Assembly (NCBI GenBank): GCA_013297885.1
Contig: JAAFIR010000035.1
Coordinates: forward strand, 1-57,658
Direction: 5' to 3'
Length of the DNA stretch: 57,658 nucleotides
Source: Leptospirales bacterium
GTDB taxonomy: Bacteria; Spirochaetota; Leptospiria; Leptospirales; Leptospiraceae
The position numbers and the translations under genes were made by a program. The notes below the pieces were generated by a model. That model was not told the DNA's origin. It searched no databases and was given only the letters and a program-made list of their open reading frames with translations. Within the stretch, counting starts at the first letter, position 1, and the number at the start of each line of letters is the position of its first letter. Of the stretch, positions 27,186-34,949 are shown piece by piece.

Positions 27186-28304
27186 TTGAAACTTGAAATT
27201 TCAAGAGAAGCTTTAAAAAATAATATTGAAGTTTTTAAAAGTTTAATAAAACCCAATGTAAAATTTGCAGCAGTTGTAAAATCAAATGCTTATGGTCATG
27301 GGATTCTAGAAATTTCAAAATTAGGTTTAGAACTAGGTGCAGATTTACTTGCTGTAAATTCAATTGAAGAAGCCATTCTACTCAGAAAAAATTTTCAAAA
27401 AACAATTATAATGATTATGGGTGAAATCCAAAATATCGAATTGTATTCAGAAGAATTAAATGATGAAAATTTTTGGGTTGTGGTTTCAAGATTTGAGTCA
27501 GTAAAATTTTTAAATTCATTAAATAAAAATCCAAAAGTTCATTTAAAAGTGGATACTGGAATGGGAAGGCTAGGTTTTTCAAAAGAAGATTTTTTTTCTA
27601 ATTTAGAAAAAATCAAAAAAGAGAATTTAGTAATTCATGGGATTCTAACTCACTTTGCTCAAGCTGAAGATTATACTGAGCATTCTTTTTCCAAAAAACA
27701 GGTGGATGAATTTTTAAAAGCTATCAGTTTTGCGACTAATCTTGGTTATACGAATTTAATTAAACATGCTTCAGCATCTGCTTCCACAATGTTATTTAAA
27801 GAAGCTCATTTTGATTTAGTGCGAATTGGAATTTCTCTTTATGGTCTTTGGCCAAGTATTCAAACCAAATTATCTCTGAGCATAAGAGGAGAAAAATTAA
27901 ACAAATTAGAACCTGTTCTTTCTTGGAAAACAAATATTGTTCATATTCAAAATTTACCAAGTAATACTTATATTGGCTATGGTTCAACTTTTAAAACAAC
28001 TTCACCCACTAAACTAGCAGTAATTCCCGTTGGTTATTTTGAAGGATATGATAGACGACTTTCAAATCTTGGTTATGTTTTGATAAAAGGAGAACGTGCT
28101 AGAATTCTTGGAAGAGTTTGTATGAATATGACTATGATTGATATTACTCAAATTAAAAATATTGAAATTGGAGAAGAAGTTGTACTGATTGGTAAATCTG
28201 GTAATGAAGAAATTTTAGCTGATACACTTGCCGAAATGACTGGGACAATTAATTACCAAATTGTAACAAATATCAATTCATCAATTCAAAGAGTTGTAGT
28301 TTGA
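27186..28304 (+). CDS. alr: Alanine racemase
   Basis: PLP enzyme making D-alanine for peptidoglycan. The PLP lysine is Lys32 in KFAAVVKSNAYGHG, and the catalytic tyrosine lies in YIGYGSTFKT around residue 260. The expected HLKVDTGMGRLGF and RVCMNMTMIDIT segments are also present. Length 372 aa is normal. It starts with TTG directly after the stop codon of the FmdB-like gene, so translation is coupled. It ends in a 4-base overlap (TTGA) with meaB. Confidence 0.95.
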   Translation: MKLEISREALKNNIEVFKSLIKPNVKFAAVVKSNAYGHGILEISKLGLELGADLLAVNSIEEAILLRKNFQKTIIMIMGEIQNIELYSEELNDENFWVVVSRFESVKFLNSLNKNPKVHLKVDTGMGRLGFSKEDFFSNLEKIKKENLVIHGILTHFAQAEDYTEHSFSKKQVDEFLKAISFATNLGYTNLIKHASASASTMLFKEAHFDLVRIGISLYGLWPSIQTKLSLSIRGEKLNKLEPVLSWKTNIVHIQNLPSNTYIGYGSTFKTTSPTKLAVIPVGYFEGYDRRLSNLGYVLIKGERARILGRVCMNMTMIDITQIKNIEIGEEVVLIGKSGNEEILADTLAEMTGTINYQIVTNINSSIQRVVV

Positions 28305-29251
28305 ATTTAGAAGAATTAATTTCAGGTCTAGAAAATTTTAATAAACGAGCATTAGCCAAATCAATTACTTTAATTGAGAGTACAAATTCAAGAGATCAAG
28401 AAAAAGCAAAAAATTTACTTTCAAAATTAAAACCAAAGAATCACTCGATTCGAATTGGAATATCCGGAGTTCCCGGTGTTGGCAAATCTACTTTTATCGA
28501 AAGTTTTGGTTTGTATTTAATTTCACTTGGAAAAAAAATTGCTGTCCTTGCAATTGATCCAACTTCTCCAGTTACTGGAGGAAGTATCCTTGGTGACAAA
28601 ACTAGGATGATTGAACTTAGCATGAAAGAAGAAGCTTTTATCAGACCTTCACCTTCAAGTGGAACTCTTGGTGGAGTTGCAAAAAAAACAAGAGATACAA
28701 TTTTACTTTGTGAAGCATTTGGGTTTGATGTGATTTTAGTTGAAACTGTTGGCGTGGGTCAATCTGAAATTGCCGTTGAAAGTATGAGTGATTTTTTTTT
28801 ATTATTACTTTTAGCAAATGCTGGAGACGAGCTTCAAGGAATCAAAAAAGGAATTATGGAAATGGCTGATATGATTCTAATTAATAAAGCAGATGGGGCT
28901 GGGTTTATTCAAGCTAAAAATTCTAGAACAGAATTTGAAAATACAATTAAATTATTTAAACCAAAAAATAAAAATTGGAACGCTCCAGTGCTTGCCATCA
29001 GTTCCATTGAAAAAAAAGGTATTGATGAAGTCTGGAACAAAATTGAAAATTTTCAATCCTCACAAAAAACTTATATTTTTGAAAAAAGAGAAAAACAGAA
29101 TGAAGACTGGATTTGGACAAATTTAAAATCCGAGCTTGAAGATAAATTAGCAGTTTTTAAATTTAGTGAAGTTGTAAAAATAATTTTAGAAGACCAAACT
29201 CTTTCTTCAATTGAAAAAGAAAAAAAAATTTCAGAATTGTTTTTTAGCTAG
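28301..29251 (+). CDS. meaB: MeaB-type GTPase (methylmalonyl-CoA mutase chaperone family)
   Basis: G3E-family GTPase that protects and loads cobalamin-dependent acyl-CoA mutases. G1 is ISGVPGVGKSTFIESFG near residue 52; the MeaB switch region LAIDPTSPVTGGSILGDKTR is followed by FIRPSPSSGTLGGVAKKTRD and the G3 segment VETVGVGQSE; base recognition is NKADG. Length 316 aa is typical. The start is TTG, overlapping the alr stop. No mutase gene is in the window. Older annotations name the family ArgK/LAO transport ATPase. Confidence 0.93.
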   Translation: MNLEELISGLENFNKRALAKSITLIESTNSRDQEKAKNLLSKLKPKNHSIRIGISGVPGVGKSTFIESFGLYLISLGKKIAVLAIDPTSPVTGGSILGDKTRMIELSMKEEAFIRPSPSSGTLGGVAKKTRDTILLCEAFGFDVILVETVGVGQSEIAVESMSDFFLLLLLANAGDELQGIKKGIMEMADMILINKADGAGFIQAKNSRTEFENTIKLFKPKNKNWNAPVLAISSIEKKGIDEVWNKIENFQSSQKTYIFEKREKQNEDWIWTNLKSELEDKLAVFKFSEVVKIILEDQTLSSIEKEKKISELFFS

Positions 29252-29808
29252 TCTTCAAATAAATCTTTTAAATTTATTTTTTGTTCAAAAATAGAAATTG
29301 ATTCTGTTTTTGAATATAAAGTTTTTTGTTTATAAGAATTTTCAAATGGAGTAGTGTAAACTTCTATTTGCATCTTATCAATATCCAAAATCCAGTAGTT
29401 TAAAACATTTGCAGAAGCATAAATTGGAATTTTTTGTCTATCTGAACTGAGAGAAGTTTTTGCGATTTCAATAACTAAAACTGCAGTTTTTGGGTTTGTT
29501 TTTTTAAAATCACTTAGTTTACCTTCTAACACCATAATATCTGGTTCAGGTTCTGAATTGAATATCGAAATTGGATTTTCTTTTCTGATAAAAAATTTTT
29601 TTGGTAAAATTTTAGTAATCAATTCTAAAATTTTATCTGAAAAATAAGAATGTTTTTGGCTTTTTGTCATTTTTTCAATTATAACTCCTTCAATTAATTC
29701 AGTTTTTTTTGAAACAATTCCTTCATCTAACATTTTATGATAATTTTCTAAAGTAACTAAATTTAGATTTTGGGTTAAAATTGAATTATCTAATACATTT
29801 GATTTCAT
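29248..29808 (-). CDS. Uma2 family (DUF820) putative restriction-type endonuclease
   Basis: A 186-aa PD-(D/E)XK fold protein. TKKTELIEGVIIEKM-like residues (SKKTELIEGVIIEKMTKSQ, about 34-52) give the first acidic residue, EPEPDIMVLEG near residue 92 the PD, and AVLVIEIAKTSLSSDRQKI the E-x-(A/K). The end (VLNYWILDIDKMQIEVY) is typical. Uma2 proteins are numerous in cyanobacteria and some spirochaetes; function unclear. Its 3' end overlaps the convergent meaB gene by 4 bases. Confidence 0.88.
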   Translation of the reverse strand: MKSNVLDNSILTQNLNLVTLENYHKMLDEGIVSKKTELIEGVIIEKMTKSQKHSYFSDKILELITKILPKKFFIRKENPISIFNSEPEPDIMVLEGKLSDFKKTNPKTAVLVIEIAKTSLSSDRQKIPIYASANVLNYWILDIDKMQIEVYTTPFENSYKQKTLYSKTESISIFEQKINLKDLFED

Positions 29809-29886
29809 AATAGAATTATTCCATTAAATAAAAAAATAGTCAACAGAAATTTTTCAGTATAATTTTAGTTTTTGATTTGAATAAAT

Positions 29887-30498
29887 TTAATTTTCTATTT
29901 TAAAAAAAAGTCTTTTTTCATTAATTTTAATTTCTGGTGATTTGTGAATAATTCCTTTTCCCAAATTTTTTGGATATGCTTCACCTTTTAAAATAGAAAT
30001 AGAATAAGTTTCTAATTGTTTAATTTCTTTTTGGCAAATTGGAACTTTTAAATTGTTTCCAAGACCAAGCTCTTTGCGGTTTGAATTTTGATTTTCTAAA
30101 TAAATAGTTCCAACCCCAGAATAAGTTGAGATCAGTCTCAATGAAACAAAATCAACATGAAATTTTGGGCATTGAACTTTATCAATAATAGCCAGTTGAA
30201 TTTTTAACTTTTTTGATTTAGAGATTTTTTTAAATTCTTCTATAATCATTTTAAGGTCTTGTATAAATTCATTTTTTCCAAAGTTTTCAGGAAGAGATTG
30301 GAATTCTTTTAGAAAGTTTATTTCATTTGTGTTGAATTCAAATTTTTGTTTTTCTAATAAAAATTTTGTATAAATTTTAATTTTTTCTTCTAAAGTTCTA
30401 ACATATGATACTAAATTAATTTCCTGATCTAAAATTTTATTTAATACTGAAATTTGGTCAGAAATTAGAACATTTGATCTAATTAAACTTGAATTCAT
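29887..30498 (-). CDS. DUF1826 family protein, candidate metal-stress gene
   Basis: A 203-aa protein. Residues about 115-150 carry the DUF1826 core CPKFHVDFVSLRLISTYSGV followed by GTIYL; the Cys and His-x-Asp are conserved and look like metal ligands. An N-terminal helical region precedes it. From memory, DUF1826 genes in proteobacteria often sit in Zur (zinc-repressor) regulons. A perfect 21-bp palindrome lies immediately before the start codon (30499-30519), consistent with control by a Fur/Zur-type repressor. No ribosome-binding site is visible, since the palindrome occupies that position; the transcript may be leaderless. Confidence 0.78.
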   Translation of the reverse strand: MNSSLIRSNVLISDQISVLNKILDQEINLVSYVRTLEEKIKIYTKFLLEKQKFEFNTNEINFLKEFQSLPENFGKNEFIQDLKMIIEEFKKISKSKKLKIQLAIIDKVQCPKFHVDFVSLRLISTYSGVGTIYLENQNSNRKELGLGNNLKVPICQKEIKQLETYSISILKGEAYPKNLGKGIIHKSPEIKINEKRLFFKIEN

Positions 30499-30519
30499 AA
30501 ATGCAACATAGTTGCATTT
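30499..30519. promoter_or_regulatory. Palindromic operator candidate at the DUF1826 start
   Basis: AAATGCAAC-ATA-GTTGCATTT is a perfect 9-bp inverted repeat with a 3-base centre that abuts the start codon of the DUF1826 gene. Its size and symmetry fit Fur-superfamily operators (Zur, Fur, PerR). A bound repressor would cover the start of transcription and translation. The regulator is not identified here. Confidence 0.55.
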
Positions 30520-30556
30520 GTTTTTTTGTAAACTAGAAAATTATTACCTACACAAA

Positions 30557-30723
30557 GCGAAAGAGATTGAAACGGCGTTAAAAAATTTTGATAGAAATTT
30601 TTTAACAAGAGTTGAAAGCTCGTTTTTTTTTCACCTAATTCAGTTTTAATTAAATTTTATTTTTTTAATTATATTCCTTTACAAACTAACAGGGTTAGGT
30701 GGAAAAAAATTCGCCCAAAAAAA
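30557..30723 (+). repeat. Structured intergenic repeat R5 with M-type ends inside arm B
   Basis: 5' module GCGAAAGAGATTGAAACGG; arm A GTTAAAAAATTT/AAATTTTTTAAC; middle AGAGTTGAAAGCTCG, in which GAGT pairs with GCTC through a G-U-type pair; arm B TTTTTTTTCACCTAA/TTAGGTGGAAAAAAA; end TTCGCCCAAAAA. The closing helix is GCGAA (30557-30561) with TTCGC (30710-30714). The CACCTAA/TTAGGTG at the arm B base resembles the ends of the M elements. Confidence 0.88.
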
Positions 30724-30734
30724 TATAAAAAAAA

Positions 30735-31181
30735 TTAATTTGAATAATCCTCTGATAATGCGATTCGATTTCCTTCTGAATCTTCAAACTCTGCGACATA
30801 ACCAATTCCATTATCAGTTTTGGGATATAAAATTTTTGAATTTTGGGAGATTACTTTTTTTAGAGTTTCTTCAATATTATCTGTTTTGAAATATAAAATC
30901 ACTCCATCTTTAGTGGGTTTATAAACATCACCTTTAGCTAAACTTCCAGTAATTCCAGAATCTTCTTTTTTAAATGGAAATAAAGCCATTTCATAATTAT
31001 CAATTGTTTTCCTTTCGAATTCAAAACCAAAAACTGTTTGATAAAATTTTACTGCTCTATTCATTTCTAAAACTGGAATTTCAAAATATACTACAGGGTT
31101 AGTTTTCATTTTGTCATTTTTTTTATTTTTTAAAATATCACAAGAAAGATATAACATTAATAGCATTAGAAGGATTTTCAT
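30735..31181 (-). CDS. Lipoprotein with VOC (glyoxalase/bleomycin-resistance) domain
   Basis: The signal peptide MKILLMLLMLYLSC ends in a lipobox (LYLSC, Cys14), followed by a charged linker and a VOC domain from about residue 28: NPVVYFEIPVLEMNRAVKFY, then FGFEF, EMALFPF, GVILYFKTDNIEETL and VAEFEDSEGNRIALSE. VOC enzymes are normally cytoplasmic, so a lipidated copy is unusual. A start at the internal Met25 (MKTNPVVYF) would give an ordinary cytoplasmic VOC protein, but no ribosome-binding site distinguishes them. Substrate unknown. Confidence 0.78.
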   Translation of the reverse strand: MKILLMLLMLYLSCDILKNKKNDKMKTNPVVYFEIPVLEMNRAVKFYQTVFGFEFERKTIDNYEMALFPFKKEDSGITGSLAKGDVYKPTKDGVILYFKTDNIEETLKKVISQNSKILYPKTDNGIGYVAEFEDSEGNRIALSEDYSN

Positions 31182-31278
31182 TTTAATTAGACTTGTGAAT
31201 TAAATTCTAAATTGATAAATTATTTTGAAGTTTAAAAAAAATTCTTGAATACCAATTCAAAATCCAGAACATATTCAC

Positions 31279-32025
31279 ATGATGGTAAAAAAAATAATAT
31301 TTTCTCTAACAATTCTATTCACAATATCATGTAGTAATAAAAACGATAATAAAGTAAGTTTGGCTTCACCAGAAATTTCAGCAATTTTAAATGCAAGTCA
31401 AACTAATGGACAATATCTATTTGTTGTTCGTGAAATTGATACTGATTTGACAACTAGTTGTGGTGTTGCAACTCCCGGCACTGTAGCTACTCAACCAGGT
31501 GCAGGTCAAACAAATCCAACACCTCAACCAGATCAATCTGGTGGTGGGAACGCAAATTCAAGATTCACAATCCTTTCCCAATTGACTATGAAAAATACAG
31601 GTGAAACTCTGACTATGAAATTTCAATATGACTCTGCTCAAACTCAAGGCAATTTAGATCAGCAACAAGGATTTACTTTAACTGGTGGAGTTTTTAATAA
31701 AACAATTACTGGCAAGTTGGGAAATGTAAAATGGCAAGGACAAGGAGCAGGCTATTTAGATGAATCTGGTCAAGCTAGAGGTGCTCAACAATTAACTTTT
31801 ATGAATGTTGAAGTAAATTTTAGAGGTTTTATTACTGATTCTGCTGCCAATACTGCAACTCCTTTAGAATGTTTTACCCAAGATGGAGCAAATTGTACAA
31901 CAGTAACTACAACCACAAAATGTTTTACTCAAGACAACATAAAATGTTTAGTCACAACTAACACTGGCACTCAATATAATATTACTGGTAAAATTAAATG
32001 TACAGCAAAAAATATTATCCCATAA
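31279..32025 (+). CDS. Lipoprotein of unknown function, 248 aa
   Basis: Signal peptide MMVKKIIFSLTILFTISC with lipobox FTISC. After a Pro/Gly/Gln-rich low-complexity segment (residues about 70-95), the body is Thr- and Gln-rich and beta-like, for example LTMKNTGETLTMKFQYDSAQ. Two near-identical ECFTQDGANC / KCFTQDNIKC motifs near the C-terminus suggest disulphide-linked loops. It ends two bases before the GT2-GtrA gene, so probably co-transcribed. No family recognised. Confidence 0.7.
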   Translation: MMVKKIIFSLTILFTISCSNKNDNKVSLASPEISAILNASQTNGQYLFVVREIDTDLTTSCGVATPGTVATQPGAGQTNPTPQPDQSGGGNANSRFTILSQLTMKNTGETLTMKFQYDSAQTQGNLDQQQGFTLTGGVFNKTITGKLGNVKWQGQGAGYLDESGQARGAQQLTFMNVEVNFRGFITDSAANTATPLECFTQDGANCTTVTTTTKCFTQDNIKCLVTTNTGTQYNITGKIKCTAKNIIP

Positions 32026-32026
32026 A

Positions 32027-33172
32027 ATGATTAATTTTTCACTGATTATTCCAACTTATAACGAATCACAAAATATTTTAATTTTAATAGACAGAATAAT
32101 TAATCTTCTTGAAAAGAATAAAATTTCATTTGAAGTTATTGTTGTTGATGATGATTCTAAAGATCTAACTTGGAAAATTGTTGGTGAAAAATTTAATTCA
32201 GATTCTCGCATAAGAGTTGTTAGGCGAGTAAATGAAAAAGGATTAAGTTCTGCTGTTTTAAAAGGAATGTCAATTGCTAAAGGAAAGTATTTTGGAGTGA
32301 TTGATGCTGATCTTCAACATGATGAACAAATTTTACCTGAAATGTTAAAACAAATTGAATCCCATGATGTTGTTGTTGGAAGTAGAGTTGTGGGTGATGG
32401 TGGTTATGGTGAGTGGGGTTTCACTCGTAAACTTATGAGCAAAATAGCTACACTACTCGCAAAAATCATGCTTCCAATAAATATTGGTGATCCAATGTCA
32501 GGTTTTTTTATTTTAAAAAAAGAAATTTTTGAAGAAGTTTTACCTAAAGTAAATCCAATTGGTTTTAAAATCTTACTAGAATTTATAGCTCGTAAAAAAG
32601 GAATTAAAACAACAGAAGTAGGTTATGTTTTTAAAAATAGAATTTATGGTGAAACAAAAATGTCTTCTTCAGTTATTCAAAATTATTTAGTAGCATTATA
32701 TGATATTCGATTTGGAGAAGTTATTTCTCTAAAATTTTTAAAATATGCTTTTATTGGATTTCTAGGAGTATTTGTAAATTTATTTGGACAATTTCTTGCA
32801 AAAAGTTTTTTAAATTTGACAGAACCTGAAATTTATCGTCAAAACTTTACAAAACCATTTTATGCTGTTTGTTTTGGTTTTGAAATTAGTGTATTAAGTA
32901 ATTATATCTTTAATAATATCTGGACTTTTAAAGAATCAAGAAAATTTGGATTTAGAGAAAATGTTTTAGGTTTTATTAAATTTAATTTAATTTCGATATT
33001 AGGTTTCTTAATTCAAGTATCTGTTTGGAGATTTAGCTTTGAATTAATTCAAAAGTTTTCACCAGAATTGATGTTTAATGGAATTGATTATATTTGTAAT
33101 TTTTTTGGAATAATGCTTGCCACTGCTGGTAACTATTTTTTAAATAAAAATTTCACTTGGAGCGAGAAATGA
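32027..33172 (+). CDS. GT2 polyprenyl-phosphate glycosyltransferase fused to a GtrA domain
   Basis: Residues 1-235 are a DPM1-like GT-A enzyme: FSLIIPTYNESQNILILIDR, VIVVDDDSKDLTW, the DADLQHDE metal-binding motif near residue 95 and GDPMSGFFILKK. Residues about 240-380 form a GtrA-like four-helix membrane domain (LKYAFIGFLGVFVNLFGQF to AGNYFLNKNFTWSEK), likely to flip or retain the lipid-linked sugar. The fusion links donor synthesis to membrane translocation. Follows the lipoprotein gene by 1 base and overlaps the next gene by 4 (ATGA). Confidence 0.92.
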   Translation: MINFSLIIPTYNESQNILILIDRIINLLEKNKISFEVIVVDDDSKDLTWKIVGEKFNSDSRIRVVRRVNEKGLSSAVLKGMSIAKGKYFGVIDADLQHDEQILPEMLKQIESHDVVVGSRVVGDGGYGEWGFTRKLMSKIATLLAKIMLPINIGDPMSGFFILKKEIFEEVLPKVNPIGFKILLEFIARKKGIKTTEVGYVFKNRIYGETKMSSSVIQNYLVALYDIRFGEVISLKFLKYAFIGFLGVFVNLFGQFLAKSFLNLTEPEIYRQNFTKPFYAVCFGFEISVLSNYIFNNIWTFKESRKFGFRENVLGFIKFNLISILGFLIQVSVWRFSFELIQKFSPELMFNGIDYICNFFGIMLATAGNYFLNKNFTWSEK

Positions 33173-34254
33173 AATTTCTTTTTAAATTTATTGTATTACC
33201 TATTATTTTTTTGGTTTTAATTTTACTTCTTTTAGTTCGTTTTATAAATTATTTTCCAGATAAAATTGAAAAACAAAAAGTAGTTTGTCCTCTAGATACT
33301 CCTGTTTTACCATCAGACAAAAAAGTTAAAATTCTAAACTGGAATGTTCAATATATGGCTAGTAAAAATTATATTTTTTTCTACGACCTTCCAGATTTTA
33401 AAGGAAAAGATATTAGGCCTTCATTGGAACATGTAAATGAAACTATCAATGAAGTAGCAAAAGTTATAACTGATGAAAAACCAGACATACTTTTACTACA
33501 AGAATTTAATGAAGGTTCAAGCCAATCTCACGGTGAAGACCAATTGGCAAAATTAATGGCAATTCTGCCTTCGGAATATCGCTGTTATACTGATGCATTT
33601 TATTTTAAATCAAAATTTATTCCTCAATATTATTATGGACCAGTAGGAATGAAATTAGTTATTCTAAGCAAATATAAAATTACTGAAGGAACTAGATTTC
33701 AACTCGCTCAAATTCCAAGTGATTTTGTTACTCAAAGTTTTGGTTTTAAAAGAGCAGTTTTACAAGCTGAAATTCCAACTACTTCAGGAAAAAACTTATA
33801 TGCTATGAGTACACATCTTGATGCATTTTCTGCTGGAACAAATACAATGGAAGTTCAAGTGAAAGAAGTTGCGTCTATTCTTCAAAATTTAAATAACGAA
33901 AAAAAAGCTTGGGTCATTTCGGGAGACTTTAATTTACTTCCAATGAATTGGGACAAAACAAAACTTAATTTAGATAGTCAAACTTTTTATAACCCAAAAT
34001 CTGAAATGGAGTTTTTAAAAGATTTTAAAACATCTGTAAGTAATTCAGAATTAAATGGAAAAAATCAAGACCAATTCTATACTCATTTTCCAAATAATCC
34101 TGAAGCAAAGGGTCCAGATAGAACAATTGATTATTATTTTTATTCAGATAATCTAATTCAAAAAAATTATTTTATCAGACGTAAAGATACTTTAAAAATT
34201 TCAGATCATTTACCAATGATTTTTGAGTTTGAATTCGAAAAATCTAAAAACTAA
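33169..34254 (+). CDS. Membrane-anchored endonuclease/exonuclease/phosphatase (EEP) family hydrolase
   Basis: One N-terminal membrane helix (FIVLPIIFLVLILLLLVRF) precedes an EEP domain: KILNWNVQYMA (Asn), KPDILLLQEFNEG (catalytic Glu), MSTHLDAF, WVISGDFNLLP (Asp/Asn) and ISDHLPMIFEF (Asp-His). All expected catalytic residues are present, so it should be an active metal-dependent phosphodiesterase facing the periplasm. The substrate may be lipid, nucleotide or nucleic acid. I use ATG 33169 (GGAGCGAGA just upstream), overlapping the GT2-GtrA stop. Confidence 0.88.
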   Translation: MKFLFKFIVLPIIFLVLILLLLVRFINYFPDKIEKQKVVCPLDTPVLPSDKKVKILNWNVQYMASKNYIFFYDLPDFKGKDIRPSLEHVNETINEVAKVITDEKPDILLLQEFNEGSSQSHGEDQLAKLMAILPSEYRCYTDAFYFKSKFIPQYYYGPVGMKLVILSKYKITEGTRFQLAQIPSDFVTQSFGFKRAVLQAEIPTTSGKNLYAMSTHLDAFSAGTNTMEVQVKEVASILQNLNNEKKAWVISGDFNLLPMNWDKTKLNLDSQTFYNPKSEMEFLKDFKTSVSNSELNGKNQDQFYTHFPNNPEAKGPDRTIDYYFYSDNLIQKNYFIRRKDTLKISDHLPMIFEFEFEKSKN

Positions 34255-34369
34255 ATCCATATGAATGTCAAAAAATTGTTTTTTAGTTTTGGTTTAGAAT
34301 TTTTTTTGACGATATTTTAATTGACTAAATAAGCTAAAAAGGTATTATCATTATCTAATTGGAGATTTT

Positions 34370-34645
34370 ATGGAATGGGAAAAAGTTCTTAGAGATGCAG
34401 TAAAAGATAACACAATCAAAGAATTGTACCTCAGAAAAGTACCTTCCTTAAAAACTTGTGAAGATTGGAAACTTGTAAAAGAAGTTGGTCTCATCGACCA
34501 CAAAACTAAATATGCACATTACAAAGGTGGTCTAGTTAAATATGGTGATAGACTTTTTTTTGTAATCGACCAAAGACTTGAAGCAATAGCACCGTTTAGA
34601 ACATGGAATTTCAAAACTAAAATCAAAGTTACTGATCCTGAATAA
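34370..34645 (+). CDS. Small soluble hypothetical protein, 91 aa
   Basis: No family recognised. The protein has a helical, charged N-terminus (MEWEKVLRDAVKDNTIKEL) and a beta-rich C-terminal half with aromatic residues (YAHYKGGLVKYGDRLFFVID). GGAG lies 8 bases upstream. Codon use and clean start suggest a real, expressed gene. Single gene between the EEP hydrolase and the NHL lipoprotein. Confidence 0.7.
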   Translation: MEWEKVLRDAVKDNTIKELYLRKVPSLKTCEDWKLVKEVGLIDHKTKYAHYKGGLVKYGDRLFFVIDQRLEAIAPFRTWNFKTKIKVTDPE

Positions 34646-34949
34646 ATACTTTAAACTACAATATTCATTTTTTAAACACCCTTTCTTTAATATCGTTTGT
34701 CAGTTTTAATAGATTTGAGTTGTAACAGTATCTAATGAAATTGACTAAGAGAAAAGGCAACAAAATGTTTAGTTTTTTCGTGATTTAGAATAGAGTTTAT
34801 ATTTCCTTCTACTATACAAGAGCACTGAAATTTATTTTAAATCCAAAAAACTAGGAAAACTCCTAGCTAATTTCAAAATGAAAGGATTAATTTATTAGTT
34901 TCGAATTCATCTTCTTGACTTAATAATTATTTTTTTTATAATAATTATA
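34646..34949. other. 304-bp intergenic region
   Basis: No gene seen. The one structured feature is a hairpin CTAGGA/TCCTAG at 34851-34866 with a run of six A before it, which on the minus strand would read as a weak terminator, though no minus-strand gene needs it. Presumably contains the promoter of the following lipoprotein gene. Confidence 0.4.
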
